Positions 1 through 14,004 are shown, counted from the stretch's first letter. The stretch is DNA of 64,000 bases from Cyathus striatus (GCA_025738555.1 JAOVFP010000006.1:434001-498000); one strand, 5' to 3'. Numbers and translations: made by a program. The notes: generated by a model from the sequence alone, not told the origin.

Positions 1-345
1 GACGATGTGCTCGATTATATTATACAATCTTTGCAGAACCTGCAAACGTGTGGACCGACGCTAGAGCGTATAAGAATAGACTTACTCACCAATAACGCAG
101 CTATATATGACATCGCCAAGAATCCTCAACCAAGTTGGAAACGCTTGGCGTTGTTTCTTTATCCCTCTCCGCACAACCTATTCCCTCAGCTTGAAATAAT
201 TCAATTTAATTTTTTCAGCACCAGTCTCAGAAGGCAGACGCCTTTGGTTTGTCAAAAAATGGTAGAAAAATGCTTTTCAAAGCTAGGAAGTCCCGCCCAA
301 GTCCCTGAATATAACATAAGTTTCTCTGAATGGACGTGGTCATAG
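1..345 (+). CDS. C-terminal end of an F-box/LRR-like hypothetical protein (partial)
   Basis: The frame is open from the first base, so this is the 3' end of a gene that starts outside the window; it ends at the TAG at 343-345. The visible 114 or so residues alternate short hydrophobic and charged segments, with a WKRL motif, a proline/histidine patch and an FPQLEIIQF segment. This resembles the C-terminal part of the many agaricomycete F-box proteins that rank neighbouring elements by height or weight, but no F-box is visible because the N-terminus is missing. The function cannot be settled from this fragment. Confidence 0.4.
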   Translation, partial: DDVLDYIIQSLQNLQTCGPTLERIRIDLLTNNAAIYDIAKNPQPSWKRLALFLYPSPHNLFPQLEIIQFNFFSTSLRRQTPLVCQKMVEKCFSKLGSPAQVPEYNISFSEWTWS

Positions 346-2087
346 TAAGTAGGCATATTTTATATTCTTTCATGTCGTTGCTATCATGTTAAGAAGGATA
401 GGCACATCGTTAGGACATCACGCGTTTTGCTTGCTTGTGTATTTGTACAGTGTTTGTAATTGGATCTAATGTTAATGTTTTGCATAAATAAAGGTACAAA
501 AACAATAGCTATTCTAAACGATAAGAGACATGCATGGAGAGTATGAAATCGATGACCAAGTTATGTATGTTACGCAGCAATGTGCTCAAAGTCTCCATCT
601 GACAAATGTACGATTCCGTTACATCCAGCGTGACAGCGCACTGTGAAGTATCAAGCTTGAATGACAAAATGCATTCTTGCAGATCGTGCGAACTCTCCTC
701 CATGCTAGGGAAAGCACCGGTTCGGCCATCCCCACTTAAAATTCATACCCCTACATCTTCCATGGGCTTCATTGTATTTCCACTGAGCTCATTTGAGCAG
801 CACATGAGGAAGACAGGTTCCAGGGATGAGTCTAAGGCGATACCGACAGTGATGACAAGGAGCAGGGTTTAACAGAGAGATGACTAAAGGAAGAGATGAG
901 GGAGGAAAGAGGGGGATGGAGGATGGGAAGTATGAGGGTGAGAGGGAAAGGAAGTGTCGGAATGTCTCTTGACACATTTGTCAGTCTCATACTCAAATTC
1001 CGGTGTAGCGATCCCTTCAAACTGAGCTCTAAAGCCCATAACAGCCATCGTCCCTTCATAGACCTGATGACGTGGACGTGTTGATCTGAAGAGAGTTGAA
1101 CTATAAAACGGTATTATTGATTCAACATGAAAAAAAAAAAAAAAAACACAGCCAGCTGAGTCGTAGGCTCCTCAGATATATTTGTCAATCACGTACTCTA
1201 GGGTGTCCCTTCGTAGGCCTGATAAGACGTGTCTGTATACCTGTCAACACTGGTGTTTCTACCATCACAATGGGGTAAGAGTGAGCAGGAGGGGTAGTAA
1301 ATTTGATATTGAATGTAGCGGCTGTAGAGTAGGCAAATTGCCTACGCTGCGAATGTCAATTTATTCAATACCTCAAGACATTCCAAGTTGTATAAATCCT
1401 AGGGCTGGCTCACGCCGGCAGAGCCCACTACCTGGTAGACTGTAGACTCAGGGGCATGGCGGCACCGGCGACCATACCTCAAGAAGTATATGACGCCATG
1501 GGGACTTGTAGAACAATGCCTGCGGTTGCTGCCAGCGCCAGTTTTATATTTTATCCTCCCCACCAACTCACCACTGCATGAGTTCCATAAAATATATCAT
1601 CTCATTGACCCTTATAAATGGAGACACAAGTGAAAAATGACAACGATAAAATGCCTGTGTACTGTGTGGGCTAGGCTGGTTACACTACACAATAATATGG
1701 TGGAACGATGCAGTGAACATCCACCTAATAACCAGCTATTGAAGATTACAGCTCGGAATCAGGGAGGGGCGGCAGGAGCACGCACTCAGTCTCAGACTCT
1801 CAGAAGAAGACTTGGATATTCAGCACTCAGCAGTCAGAAGGTTTCACTGAAAAGAGCAAAACATATGTATTCATGCGTTATCTATGATAATTATTGCGAC
1901 AATGTCGACGAAAACCTTGCTTGCAATTGGTTGAATGAGGGAAATGTTAGTAAGCATAAGATGTATTTGTTGTTGGATAAATAATACATAAAATACATGA
2001 ATTATATGGAGCGAGTTAGTGTTTATTTCAACTATTCTTTGCGAGTTTAATTTAAATCCCCCTGTTCTATGAGTGATCATTTAGTAT
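346..2087. other. Intergenic, no supported gene
   Basis: Only short chance ORFs are seen on both strands. A purine-rich stretch lies at 880-955 and an A-run at 1130-1146. No RNA gene or recognisable element was found. Confidence 0.5.
1869..1896 (+). repeat. 28-bp direct repeat, copy 1 (copy 2 at 3974-4001)
   Basis: An identical 28-base word beginning ATTCATGCGTTATC occurs here and again at 3974-4001 in the same orientation. A shorter word, GAAAACCTTGC, occurs next to both copies, downstream here and upstream at 3951-3962. The pair brackets about 2.1 kb that includes the decayed unknown gene at 2088-3007. It could be a remnant duplication or the edges of an old element. Confidence 0.6.
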
Positions 2088-3007
2088 TTATTTTTCAGTG
2101 ATAGGGTTAGGTGTGGTAGTAGGAGAAACAATATTAGGAGGAGGAATGATTATGTAAATTGCTACAAGATCGGCCAAGTAGAGGTGGTAGGGTACACCAT
2201 TGTGAGTTATATGGGGAATCTCGCAATGATTAATCTCAAAGTGTATTTCTGCGGTTGCATTAATGAGGCACCGCTGATAATCGACGAGATGAATTTTATT
2301 TTTGTTGATGTTGTAAATCGCGGGATGATTGATACTATGCATGACATAAAGTTTAGATATGGCGTTACGAGCTGCTTTAGTGGAAACAGGCCACATGCAT
2401 ATATGATCAAAGTAATCTATGAGAATATTAGGATATGTTGGTTGTACAATGGATGAACATACCTGAAGGATAACATTGGTTAAGACATTGTGGTATAGAC
2501 TTAAAAATTACTAGGTAATAAGAGGGAGGAGCTTCCAAAAAATGATAGCTGTTACATTGAATGGTTGATGACCTATTTTGGTTCGAGGTGTGGAAGGGGA
2601 CCAACAAAGATGCCTCGTCTACGTGCATGCTCGGAAACGGGAACCTGATTGAGAAGCCACATAATATTGTCAAGTACTGTCTGATACTTGCTCTTAAACG
2701 GTTCAATCAATGGGCAGCCTCCAGATAATGTTAGATGTAAATCTGCGGGGTTTGTCGTGGATCTGTTGGTACCAGTGAAACTGCCGTCAGAGGAAAAAGA
2801 AAAGTCTCATTCTGAAATTTTAACCATGGCTATGAGACTTGCGATAGTAGGTTGGGAGAGCCACTGGTATTCATTTGTTTTCTGTGTTACTTTGTCGATG
2901 TTGTTGTTTTTTTCCCAGGATACGATGTTGGCGAAAAGATCATCAGCCATGTAGGTTCCAAAAAGCACAAAATCCCAAATTACTATACTATTACAAATAA
3001 AATACAC
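2088..3007 (-). pseudogene. Decayed copy of an unknown multi-exon gene (family X, copy 1)
   Basis: I do not recognise the family. Three separated coding segments on the minus strand match, in order, three segments of the plus-strand gene at 31842-32671. These are a segment reading PTIASLIAMVKISE (about 2810-2850), one reading PLIEPFKSKYQTVLDN (about 2655-2710) and one starting WPVSTKAA and containing NATAEIHFEIN (2230-2396). The order and approximate spacing are kept, so this is a diverged paralogue and not chance. In-frame stops follow KISE and the PHLEPK segment, so it looks dead. No conserved catalytic motif is visible. The middle segment, 2428-2706, is the best preserved. Confidence 0.55.
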
Positions 3008-3082
3008 AGTATCCTACCAAATAAACCAATCCATGTCTGTTAATCTAACTAACTAACAACTAAACGTAAACTACAAAAAAAT

Positions 3083-3290
3083 CATGAGGCACGGTGGTGC
3101 AGTCATAAGTAAGCGCATGAGTGTAATCCCTAATTCTAATCATTAAAGTACTTTTTAATCAAAACCCATCGAACGAATGAGCGAATGAATGAAAAAATAA
3201 AGAATGAAAGAATAGACCAAAACAAGGACCAAAACAAAGACCAAAATCAAGAACAAACGAAAAATATCAATCAGTCCTAGGGAACCGCTT
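3083..3290 (+). repeat. Possible truncated copy of the tRNA-like retroposon
   Basis: The stretch GAGGCACGGTGGTGCAGTC resembles the head of the retroposon at 13538 (GAGGGGCACGATGGTGTAGT). It is followed by GAATGA-type simple repeats and A-rich sequence to about 3290. The similarity is short and no target duplication was found. Confidence 0.3.
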
Positions 3291-4460
3291 AAACACATGC
3301 CTCTTCAACCCATTCTGACCAACCTCCTCAACCCTATGCAACCTATACCTCCCAATCCTCGGGAGCACAACTGTCCACACAACCCAATACAAAAAATGCC
3401 AATCAAAAAACAGCCTATCTGCCCACCACATGAGTCCAATAAGGTAAACTCTTATACAGGCATGAGTGGGACGATGAATTGCCGAATGATATGGCGGCGT
3501 TTATTACTGAAAATGGGTATGAGAATGTGACTGAAAGCACCCGATAATGGGTGAAGGCTTCGTGCAAGAAACTACCAGGCTTGTTGGAGCTCATGGACAC
3601 CCACTTCCAATGGGCTCAAGATGGAAAGAAAGCTCCATCCATTCGTGTTCTGCACTCTGAGGCCAGCTGTTAGTCTCCGGCTTAATCTATCCACTGTTCA
3701 AGCTTGTCCCAACTGATGCTACCTAAGCTTTATTCTGCAGTAAAGAGAGTGCTCTACAAGTTAAATTAAAGCCCAGTCCCATTGAAGATGATACAGGACA
3801 TACATTCATACATTTGTTACATTTGTTACATGTGAGTAGGGTATGTTCCTCAGAAAGCTTGAGTTCAAGGAGAGCCCGAGCGTTGCGTGTCAACACGTGA
3901 CTGTGTGAGAGTGCATGTGAAAGTCGAAAGTGCGCCCCATTTTGACCCAAGAGAAAACCTTGCAAGCAAGGTGATTCATGCGTTATCTATGATAATTATT
4001 GTGTTGCATAGTGGGAAAGAATTCGTTTGCTCTAGTAGGCCTTCAGTAAAGTGCGATAATCTCTCAGCACTGACTGGTTTTTGAAAATGTCAAGGTATAG
4101 AGTACGATCAAGGGACAGAGCAAGCAGCATTGAGTACCTACAGGGATGTAAGCTACTTAGAACATAATGGACATATATACAGCCCACTTGCCACTGACTG
4201 CATACGAAATAATCGTGTTTTGGTGATCTGTGTCCATTCAAAGCCCAGCCGTACTCCATCGATGCATAGAAAACTTATTCAAGTGACTTGCAAGTGGCTC
4301 TCATTGACAAAGATGAGCTGTTGGGGAACTAAGTATCATCTGGATCAGTACAGACTGAGATGTGTAAAGTTAGATGCTTACAGCTGCATCTAAGCCCTTC
4401 AGAATCCATTTCCTGCCTCTTTCAAGCATATCACACTCTACATTACCTGTTCTTCAATAC

Positions 4461-4786
4461 AGTGCAAGAATACAGCACTGTGTGGGCTCTGTGAACTGGC
4501 AAATGTCAGTTCTAGGAACACCTTCCTTGTCCATTCGGACAACTATGTTCTTGATATCATGGGAGATGAGGATTTGAAGCATCGGATTCCAGGCATGAAA
4601 CATAATGTAGTGAGTGGAATGAAAGCCCTCTATCCTCGAGAGTGAGACAGCTATCGCCAAGCAGACGGAATGGTGGAGTGGAAGGTGAACTGGTTGGTTG
4701 GCTTGGGACTTGGCAGCACTAAGCCGATCAATTCAGCTATGTGTGCTGTCAACTTGGGTGCTACATCATTCAGCAAACAGCTGTAA
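4461..4786 (+). pseudogene. Unidentified ORF remnant
   Basis: One frame reads through about 105 codons with normal-looking amino-acid content, for example HSDNYVLDIMGDEDL and GMKHNVVSGMKALYPRE. It is interrupted by one TGA at about 4642-4647 and ends at TAA near 4786. The TGA follows the decay pattern seen in the recognised transposons of this window. I do not recognise the family, and it may be part of an eroded mobile element. Confidence 0.3.
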
Positions 4787-4850
4787 ACTCAACTGCACAG
4801 CATAAAATTCCCTGCATAACTGCAAGAATCTGGTGCACCCTATAACCCTA

Positions 4851-4866
4851 CTACCTTAAAAGGTAG
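4851..4866. repeat. Perfect 16-bp palindrome, copy 1 (copy 2 at 35149-35164)
   Basis: The sequence is CTACCTTAAAAGGTAG, followed by TGGGAAT and a TTACGTAATC block. The same palindrome followed by TGGGAAT...GTAATC and GATCAC occurs at 35149. The similarity continues for roughly 50 bases at about three-quarters identity. This suggests the terminus of a dispersed repeat family. Confidence 0.55.
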
Positions 4867-7800
4867 TGGGAATTACGTAATCACCAGATCACGGATCACA
4901 CTACATTGACGTGTCCGTACACGTTCCACTCATCTCAACCTGTCCTCACCTCCCTTTTCCACTTTCTACATTTTCCTTTTCAGAGCTTTCAAGTGCAATG
5001 GCAGCACACAATCACACTTCTGTGGAGTCTGTCTCTGGTCGGCCATGGATGGTACTTTCGCATCGCTGTCAGTACTGTTGTGCATCTTTGTGCATAAGTT
5101 ATGTTAAGTTGAGCCTTGGTCAAAAAATGTAGCTGGATCACAGTGGTATAGGGCCCCAGAGTGGTACTAGACTCACAGGTGTGCAGATCATTGCAGATTT
5201 TCAGCTTCATTAATTGGTATGGGAGTGATGGGCATTAAAAGGAAAGAACATAGTATGGTGGATAGGTAAGGTCATTGAGTGCCTTTCCATTAGTATATGA
5301 CACAGAGATGTTACAATATCTCGTACTTATAAGTACATGTCGGGCACCTTGAAAGATGCCTGTGTTCTGCACTCTGGAATTCAGGGAAAGCTACATGAAG
5401 GTGAGCAATACCAGTTGGGTGGTCATAGTAATGAGGTTGATGCACATGGGACTTATGTTTTCGATGGGTGACTGGTGACCTGTGTTGCACACTGGCAGAG
5501 ACTGTTTGGAAATCCAACTTTATCTTTCCAGAAGCCCTGTAAGACCTGACAGCAGTCTATACATGAAATCACCTAGAATACATAGCCCTTGTCAGAGTCA
5601 TAACAAACAATACAATAGGAAATACCTACCAATACATTATGCGCACATGCCGAACGAAGCAGATCAAAGATGGAGAACGATGAAGTCAGAAGAATACAAA
5701 AGATATTCCACCAAAGTCAACACGTTCCGAAACCAACAAGTCATGTGCCGGACCAACCATCACCCTCAGAACCAAACAACCCCGAAAGCAAACATCCCGA
5801 TTCGGTTCAGACGGCACTCACGGAATCGGACACAGCAATCGACGACGGAAGAAAAAGCAACAACTCTCAGCACACATTGCCACACACATCTACTTAAAGC
5901 TATGTCTTTCTTTACTATAGTTTACTATTTAAATTTTATATGACTCACTTAGATATTTACATATATAAACCCCTCTGTAGCTAGCTACTCTTCTTCAGTG
6001 AAATACACCCCATTACATCTATTCCTATCCTCATCTAGTCGTGTTAAGGGTCAGTGGCTCTAGGATTGAGCAGCCCTTAATCAGTTCTATTTCCCAAAGC
6101 TTATTGTATTCACTCTGGTTCACTTATATCTCTCTCTTGGTTGTAGTTCTATCAAGCTTCAAAAACTACAACTATCATCTCGTATCAACAAGCACAACAC
6201 AACTTCAAATTTAAGCGCAACGGTTGATGGATGCAACCGTGCTCGCAAATAAAACTCAAAGCTACACATCGACAACCTCACTTAACCTTACAGCCCTCTC
6301 TATCACATGTCTCATTGTTAGCTATAGTAAACACTGTTTTAAAACACAAATTCTTACATGCTTTCATCCCATGAAAAATTGACAATGTATACCATTTTTG
6401 TACTAGTAACCATAACTTGTCATTTGTACATTCTGCTACATGGTTGCACTGTTCAGTCTAACTTACTATTCTTCAATAAGCTTTGAAATTTGATCCACCT
6501 TCTCATCTGTTGATTGCTCACCATGTGACCGTAGGATAGCAGAGTTTGAGCAGAGTAGTGGCTACATACACGGTGGGCATTTTGCTGTCAGGTTCTGTGC
6601 TGTCATGTAACCTGAAGTGTAACCTGTCAGGTATACTGTCAAGTGGCTCATCATCTGATAATTGGTGACAAATGTTACACCAAATTGACCATACTTACTG
6701 GCTCATTAGCACAAAGAAATTGCCTTGCTGCAAGTGTGAGGCCGGATAACTGAAATTGAGCTGGACTGAATTATGTAAGACTCATTGACAATGGCTGAAA
6801 ACAAGCAGTTGCGTGTTCAATTCATCCTCCATGTAAAGTTATAAAGTCAAAGCTGTTTTTGCCTTTTAATATCTGTATATAATGACATTAGAGTACATTG
6901 AATATGTGAGTGAAAACAGATTCCATTAAATTATAATTTATCCAATAGGCTATGATTTATGACAACATAATAAATGTGTATTGATTCTAAACCTTTCATC
7001 TGTTATTTTAATAATAACCAACATTTTACAGAAGGTATGATCAGTATTAAATGTTACTAGCTAAACAATTGTCACTGTCTGAAAGAGATTCCATGTTTAC
7101 ATTTGCAGGTAAGCAGCAGAATACAAAACATGCAGGTGAGTGGGAGTTCAATGGCAGAATAAGTAATAGCTGAGTGATAACTATAATAAAGGTTTATGGA
7201 CTACTGGTAGTTATCATTGTCATCAAAAGTTTTGTTTTGAATAGCAGAAGGTCACTAGTTCAAGTCCTACTAGGCCTAAATTTGGAACATACTTTTATTT
7301 GAGGATATTCGTTCTCAACTGATGCCCATGAAAGCTTAGACTGTAATGAAAAACTCTTAACTTTTTGCTGCTGTTGTTCTGTAGTTTAGATGATCTGTGT
7401 GTGTTATGGTAGCAGGGGTAGAGGGCATCAAGTCAAAGGCTGATCATGTTACATGGATGATGAACAGGTGATGCATGTTGATTACTTATAAGTCATGACT
7501 GGGATGCACAATGGATGAACCACTGATATCAAATCTGTGTGCCACATCATTTCTATCAATTCCATTTCATCTTGCCATCATTATCAACTGTCAATAATTC
7601 AATGACCATAAATGGTTGAACCTTGTAGTATATAGCAAGATAAACTCTGTGTAAGCAAGAGTACTATGCAAGTGAATGGACAGAATGAAAAGGGAGGGCA
7701 TGAAAAACAAGGAAACAGAAGGAGGGGGAGTGGGAAGTGGAGAACAAACAGGAAATAACCTTCAACTTCACAACAGTGTTTGCTTTGTGAGTTGCAACTA

Positions 7801-10800
7801 CACATGTATCTGAGAGGGAGAGAGGGCAAGAGCACAGGTCAACTTTGAGATCTTCTGTTCAAGTGATATTGTAGGCTCAACAAGGGTCTTTCTCAAGTCA
7901 TTGAACTTTAGGAGAGATCTAAAGGGAAGGGTACATTAACAAGAGAAGGAAAGAACAGCAGAGAAACAATAAAGGAGCAGTGTAGTGGTAGACTCTGAAG
8001 TTCCTAACAAAAAAAAGTATGAAGCACAGTGGTGAGATGATATAACATGACACAACTATACCACATTGCTGTACCATGTGAAGAAAATGTCCATGACAAT
8101 GACACATATTTGGCTTGTAGCTCAGCTTTTCCTTCCCAACCAGGGTCCTGATTCTGCAGTGCAAAGGAGTGAGGGGATTGACAGTGTCTTTAACTGCACC
8201 TCATATCAAGCTCACCAGTGAACTGGCACTCTCACCATAGGGAACAGTCACATTATTGTCTCAGCTTCCACTCTATCCCCCAGCACAAGAGATTCAATGC
8301 CCCTTCCACAAATGGAGTCCCACACCCTTACTACCAACAATATTCACCATCCCTCCTTTGCCCTCCAAATAAGAACCCTATAACTGAAGAAGAGGAAAGA
8401 GAACCAGAAAAATGATTCACCAATCATTCAGGATGCAAGTGCAGCCTTCCTACATATGACACCAGTCAAAAGTGTCAGGGTTCAGGGAGCAAGAAGAAAG
8501 CTTGAAGAGTCAGCGAATGGTATCAGATATTGTATTTTGAGGGTGGCCAGTTGCCCTGTGAGAGGAAGGCACTAGGGCCCATATTGAGAGAAGACACTAG
8601 GTAAAAATGGAGAATGAGAAGGACAAGAAGAAGATGTCAAGGATCAAAAGGAAGCAAAGGGTAAAGAAATGAAGGGCACTTAGAGTAGAACAGATGAAGA
8701 TGAAAAGAAAGAGGACAGAACAGACAAATATAAAGACATGAAATAACTAACCTTCCTTCTCATCCTGCCTTTTCCCTTCCACATCCATCTCAGACCTAAC
8801 AAAACACACAGGCATGCCCTGCATAGTTTCAAGTCTTCATATATCAAACTAGTGAACCTCATAAGTCGATCCACACAACTGCAGCCTTATAGCATGCATC
8901 AAAGACAAAGGTGTTTGCATGGGGTGTCCTTCTGCAGTGTTTCAGAGTGGTGACAGAGGGAGGTGGCAGTGATGGAAGTGAATGAGAACCACTATGCTCG
9001 TCCTTTTGGGGATCCTAGCACATGTTGCAAGGAATAAGCAAATGAGGTGACAATTGGGAGCTAGGGTTGAATGTGTTAGGTATGTCAACCTCAGCCTCTG
9101 CTCCATCATACTCTTCAAAATCTTCTTCTAATGAGGACAAGTCTGCATAGTCTTGAAGCCTGGGGGGTATGAAGGAGAGAGAACATCAATATGATCAGTC
9201 CCTGTCAAAAAGCAAGAAAAGGTAAAGGACCCATGGAACACCTATGTTGTCATACAGAATAGCCAAAATGAAGGTACTCATCAATGAGAAGAGTTTTCTG
9301 TACATTGTACACAAGGCTAGCATGCACAAACGAAGATATAACTCAGTCTAGTATAACCCCTGCTATACAGGCATTGAAAAGGTATTCACAATACCATACC
9401 ACACCCCCAACAATAGACTAGATAAAGTCGAAGACTGAGCACACATAGGAAGCTCTGTAAGCACAAATTGTACCATGCACTGCCCAAAACCAAGAGGAAG
9501 AATAAATGCACTGATAGCCTCAGAATATATCCAGTAGCCTCCCCAGCCTCCCTGCATAGAGAATGACACTCCCCCACTCCTTAACCAGATCAGCATGCAT
9601 CACATTAACTTGTGGAGTCTAGAGCTACTCATGAGCTGATGAAGCAGGGATCAAAGCAGGCAATGAAATGCCATTCGTTGTTGACTGTAAAGGAGGGTAT
9701 GGAACATCTACTGTGAAAAGGGGAAGTGGATCAGTATCACAAGTTAAGGAGCAGGGATACACACACCTATATAATACACACCCAGCATCCTATAAGTTGG
9801 TGTTGGGGGCAGCTTTATCATTGTGGCTGGTAGCAACTAGGCTCTTGGAGTCCCAAGTAGCTGGTATTGGTGATGACAGCTGCAAGAAGGACACCATTCC
9901 AGTCTCCTCTCCTTGCAATTGACCATGGTCATCTTGTTTATGTGTTGGATAGCTGCTGAATCAAAAACCCTTGATGCATCATGCTGAGTACTGAGCTGCC
10001 ACTGATAAGAGTCTTGTCAAAGTCTAGCCTCAGGTAGATAGCACCTGAAACTAGATGGTGGTGGCAGTGTATATTAGTGCTAATGGAAGTGGAGAGTGAG
10101 TATTCAACTTCGGTCTGAGGCGTGAGAACTTCAGCTTCTAATTTCTCATGCTTAGTACTTGGTGCTTACTTTTGCACAAGGTACTTACAAACAACTAACT
10201 TAAGTAGTACTTATCTATTCAATGCTCTCTGTTATTGTCCCAAGCTTCTCTAACATGATTCCATCTGCTTTCAACTAATAAGTAGGAAATCCCAGCAATA
10301 CTCCAATTATGAAAAGAATGTCTGTTGACAAGTGCTCATTTTATATTACCACTTGAAGTCAGCTTCAAGACCATGCACATCCAATGATACAGTGAGACCA
10401 ACATAGCTTGTGAAGTGTATAGAACAAATAGAATAAATGCTATATTTATACATATTGATGAAATTTGACAAGCAACACCAGACAATTAATTATTGACTTG
10501 GCGAAACACTGACACTATTTCTGGTCATACCTCTCTGCTGAAAGATAATTCAAAAACAGGGTCTACAGTGCTATCAGTCATGTTTCCAGCATGTCACATT
10601 TAGGGGAATATATATATATATATATTGGAATGAAACTCATTAATAGATGATTTATGATATCACCCAACTTTTTCCCAAGGTTTTTCACTTATTGGGCCAG
10701 ACAATATATGGCTTCTCCAAGAGACTGAGAACATTACAAATACAATTTAGATTACAAACTGATGTGTTTGTATGAAAAAAATTACTTGTTACTGGGAATT

Positions 10801-12443
10801 CAGTGGTTTCAAGCCTACATAAAGGCACTTTCAACTGGTAATCAAAGGATTTGGTCATATATTTCTTCAAATTTTTAATATGAACTTAACCCAATTGAGA
10901 TGGTGTGGATTTTTGAAAATTACAGTCAGTTCTTGAATAATGATGATATTACAATACTCAGTCAAGATTATATTTCATAGCCCTATAGAATCCTGTGGCC
11001 TCACAGATGGAACATTTAAAAAGTCAAAGAGCTAGTTCCTAAATGTTTACATGTGGTTTCTACAATGCACATCTTAAGAGGTTAGAGATGTTTACAATGG
11101 GGTGATAGTAGCTAGATTATGTAATAATAACTACTTACTTCTAAAACAATGTAACGGGGTGATGAGTTTGGAGGAATTTCACAGAAGATCAGTTTTAAGG
11201 ATGCTTCCAGGCAAAAGGGGGTAGAAGGGGGATGTATAGGAAGGTGGAGGACTGTCTAAGTAGTGGGTAGGTAACATCTCTGGCTATGTATGATGTAACA
11301 CGTGATACTCTAGGAGTTTGTGGCTCTTCTTACTAGACTCAAATCAAATCACTTAATCAATAATCTTGGAAAGGTCACTTTAATTCACTACACTACGTCA
11401 AGGTACTTTATAATGGAAGCTGCATGGGGAATAGCTTCCTGTACATGGCAAACTCGTCTACTTTATATACTGCTGGAAATATAGTGGCTGAAGGTACTGT
11501 ATAGCTACTAGATAGTTACATTTGGGGTACTAGGCATGGTAAACAATGTCACTGCAAAGGGAAGGCCATACACTCATGGAGCATGCTGGATAGGGCGTCA
11601 AGTGTCTGTCATAGAGAGTTGCACAATGGGGGATATGGCACTGTGCATGTTCCTTCAGTCGATACAGGATTGGCTATATGCAGATGTACTAAGAATAGCT
11701 CAAGTGTTGGTCAGGGTTCAGGGTACATCACTTAATCTAGCTATGTCTTGCTTCACTGGTTTCTCCGAGAGAAGTTGATTGGTTGACTTGGGACTTCGGG
11801 ACTCACTGAGGTGCCTGGAAAGGTGCCTCATCATTGCTTGCTTCTCTTGGGTATTGATTGCATCTTGTCACGTGACCTTTGCATGTCACCAGACATGTTT
11901 CTGGCTGTTATTCATTTAGTTGCTGAGTTTTGTGCTGTCTTTATCTCTCTGCTTCTGTATGCAGTACTACCTTAGACTTTATGTTAATAATACCCTTGGT
12001 GAGTGTACTTTTAGTCATACTATAACTGGCAGCTCAGGTCTCAACTCCAATCCTATGATCTAACCCATGTTTGTTACTGTTTGGTGAGTACTCATATACA
12101 TAATAGAAAAGCTAAAATTGATTGCTATAGGTAGTGTACACCCATCAGGCATCTCAATCTGCAAATTGTTTCATCATTTTTGAAGATATATGAGTGCATC
12201 AAGAGTGCATGCAAGTAGGTGCTATTAGTATTGTCCTGCAACATTTCCTAAAGCATTTATAAAATAGTTCTAAACTAAAAAAGCTCCTTATGCTGTGAAA
12301 TGGTTTACATAAATCTCATTGATGTGTCCCTCAAAGTGCTTGAATGGACTTGGGATGGACTGCAATATCATACAACTTAATCATATTACATAATAAGATT
12401 TGTTTCATTTTTTGGCAGCCCAAGAAAAAGTTGCCTAATTGAC

Positions 12444-12448
12444 TTGAG
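12444..12448 (+). repeat. Left target duplication of the gypsy element
   Basis: TTGAG precedes the 5' LTR, and TTGGG follows the 3' LTR at 31004-31008. Four of five bases match and the difference is a G/A transition, so it is a credible aged 5-bp target duplication. Confidence 0.55.
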
Positions 12449-12764
12449 TGTCATATCCCATATCGCCTACCTCCAGACTCCTATGCCCTTACTCCGCCTT
12501 CACCTTTGTTTACTCTGGACTTTGATTATGTTCTTAATATTACTTATTGCTTACTGTACATAGATTACCTCTGTTTCCTTTCTTTCACCCTACTGAGCTA
12601 TCCCCTCAGTATTGTAGTATACATCTCATAGTGAGTCACTTATCATTCCCAAGTGTGCCACTATCAGTTTCACTTTACACCGCCATACACACTCACTTCT
12701 CCGATGTGTTTTATTATGTTTAATTAGTTATAGTCTTCATTCTATGTATGCCTACCCTGACCAT
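12449..12764 (+). repeat. 5' LTR of gypsy element, first part
   Basis: It matches 30353-30668 of the 3' LTR almost base for base, starting TGTCATATCCCATAT. Differences are mostly C/T and G/A transitions. The match stops at CCTGACC and resumes at 22623 with CCGTACTTC, at the equivalent position of the 3' LTR, which shows that one LTR was split by an insertion. Confidence 0.9.
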
Positions 12765-13093
12765 TGTCAGTTTAAGATAATAACTATCTAAGGTGGTCAG
12801 CAGGAATTGACTTTGTTCATGCTTTGCACCTGAGTGTTGGGGGATATTATTTGTAGATATTCTCCTTAACTCAAGAGGTTTGGTAGTAGGATGGACTGTA
12901 AATAAAGGTATGGGATGGTTGGGTAATTCTAGAAGAGTAGGCAAATTACAAACACAACAACTAAGATTGTGGCAAGTGCTTGCAGATGAAGGGTAGGCTG
13001 AAGGTATAGGTCACTATTATGGTGAAGGTTGAAGTGGAGTTGAGGTCCCTGACGATTTCTGCTCCTAACTTCACAGCTGGGGCACATATATAA

Positions 13094-13385
13094 TTTACAA
13101 AGTTATGGTGCCTCACTATCTGAGTGGACACAAATATGGTATGTCAACGGTTGCTATACAAGGTTACGGTGTCTCACTATCTGAGTGGACACAAATATGC
13201 TGCTGCTGTTACTTTACAAAGATATGATGCCTCACTATCTGAGTGGACACAAATACGATGCTGCTGCTGCTGTTACTTTACAAAGATACGATGCCTCACT
13301 ATCTGAGTGGACACAAATATGATGCTGCTGCTGCTGTTACTTTACAAAGATATGGTGCCTTACTATCTAAGTAGACACAAATAAT
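13094..13385 (+). repeat. Five-copy tandem repeat, ~60-65 bp unit
   Basis: The word CTCACTATCTGAGTGGACAC recurs at about 13112, 13173, 13231, 13295 and, mutated, 13360. Units are separated by ACTTTACAAAGATA and a GCT microsatellite that grows from none to three to four or five repeats across the array. The length difference between units is mostly due to the GCT run. The array sits inside the probable solo LTR. Confidence 0.9.
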
Positions 13386-14004
13386 ACAAATTAGTTTCAC
13401 ACTTTACTGTTGATGCTTTATATGTGACTCTGACAATATGTGTACTGAGTAGAGGGGAAGTATATAGGTTATATTTAGTAGGTAAGGGTTGTGTGCTACA
13501 ACTGCAAAGGGATACAAGCAAATGTAAACTAGGTATAGAGGGGCACGATGGTGTAGTGGTTCCATCGCGCATGCCTGCCATTGCACCCTGGCAGGCAAGA
13601 GAGAGGGTACCCCTGCTCGAGCATGAGCCCCTTGGTTCAATCCATGCATGGCGCAGTTAATTTTACTCGCCCTAAAATCTTCACCTTCGACCACCCTGAT
13701 TACTCGCTGACCTAATCTCAGCATCATGTGTTACCAGAACGATCACTTGTCATGAGACCCTATTACCCAATCAAACCAACGACAGCTTCTGGAAGTGCTG
13801 AAGGTCCAGGTCATCACGTCCTGCAGTTCCGAACCTGAAGTCAGACCACGCATTACTTCATTGGAGCTATGAATTATATCGTCAGGTACACACCCCCATT
13901 CAGGGACCACCTAGGATAGGAGCAAAGGAACTGGCGTTTACATCAGATGGCCACTGCGGCCTGGGAATTGTACCAGTATGGAGGTCATTACACTGACCCA
14001 CAGT

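Larger units (their letters stand above)
3301..12443. other. Long AT-rich gene-poor tract
   Basis: About nine kilobases without a convincing gene. ORFs are short, lack family motifs and overlap on both strands. Visible items are a possible ORF remnant at 4461-4786, a hairpin at 4851-4866, a TATATAAA-containing segment near 5965 that could be a decayed promoter or LTR edge, and a short (TA)n run near 10610-10625. The composition and lack of open frames suggest old degraded repeats. Confidence 0.5.

Noticed and set aside
5482..6240. ORFs at 5482-5943 followed by TATATAAACCCC and a CAACA-type edge, considered as a copia LTR or gene start
   Set aside because: No second LTR copy, no pol motifs, and two competing overlapping frames without recognisable content.
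10605..10626. (TA)n microsatellite
   Set aside because: Simple repeat of ordinary length without associated structure.
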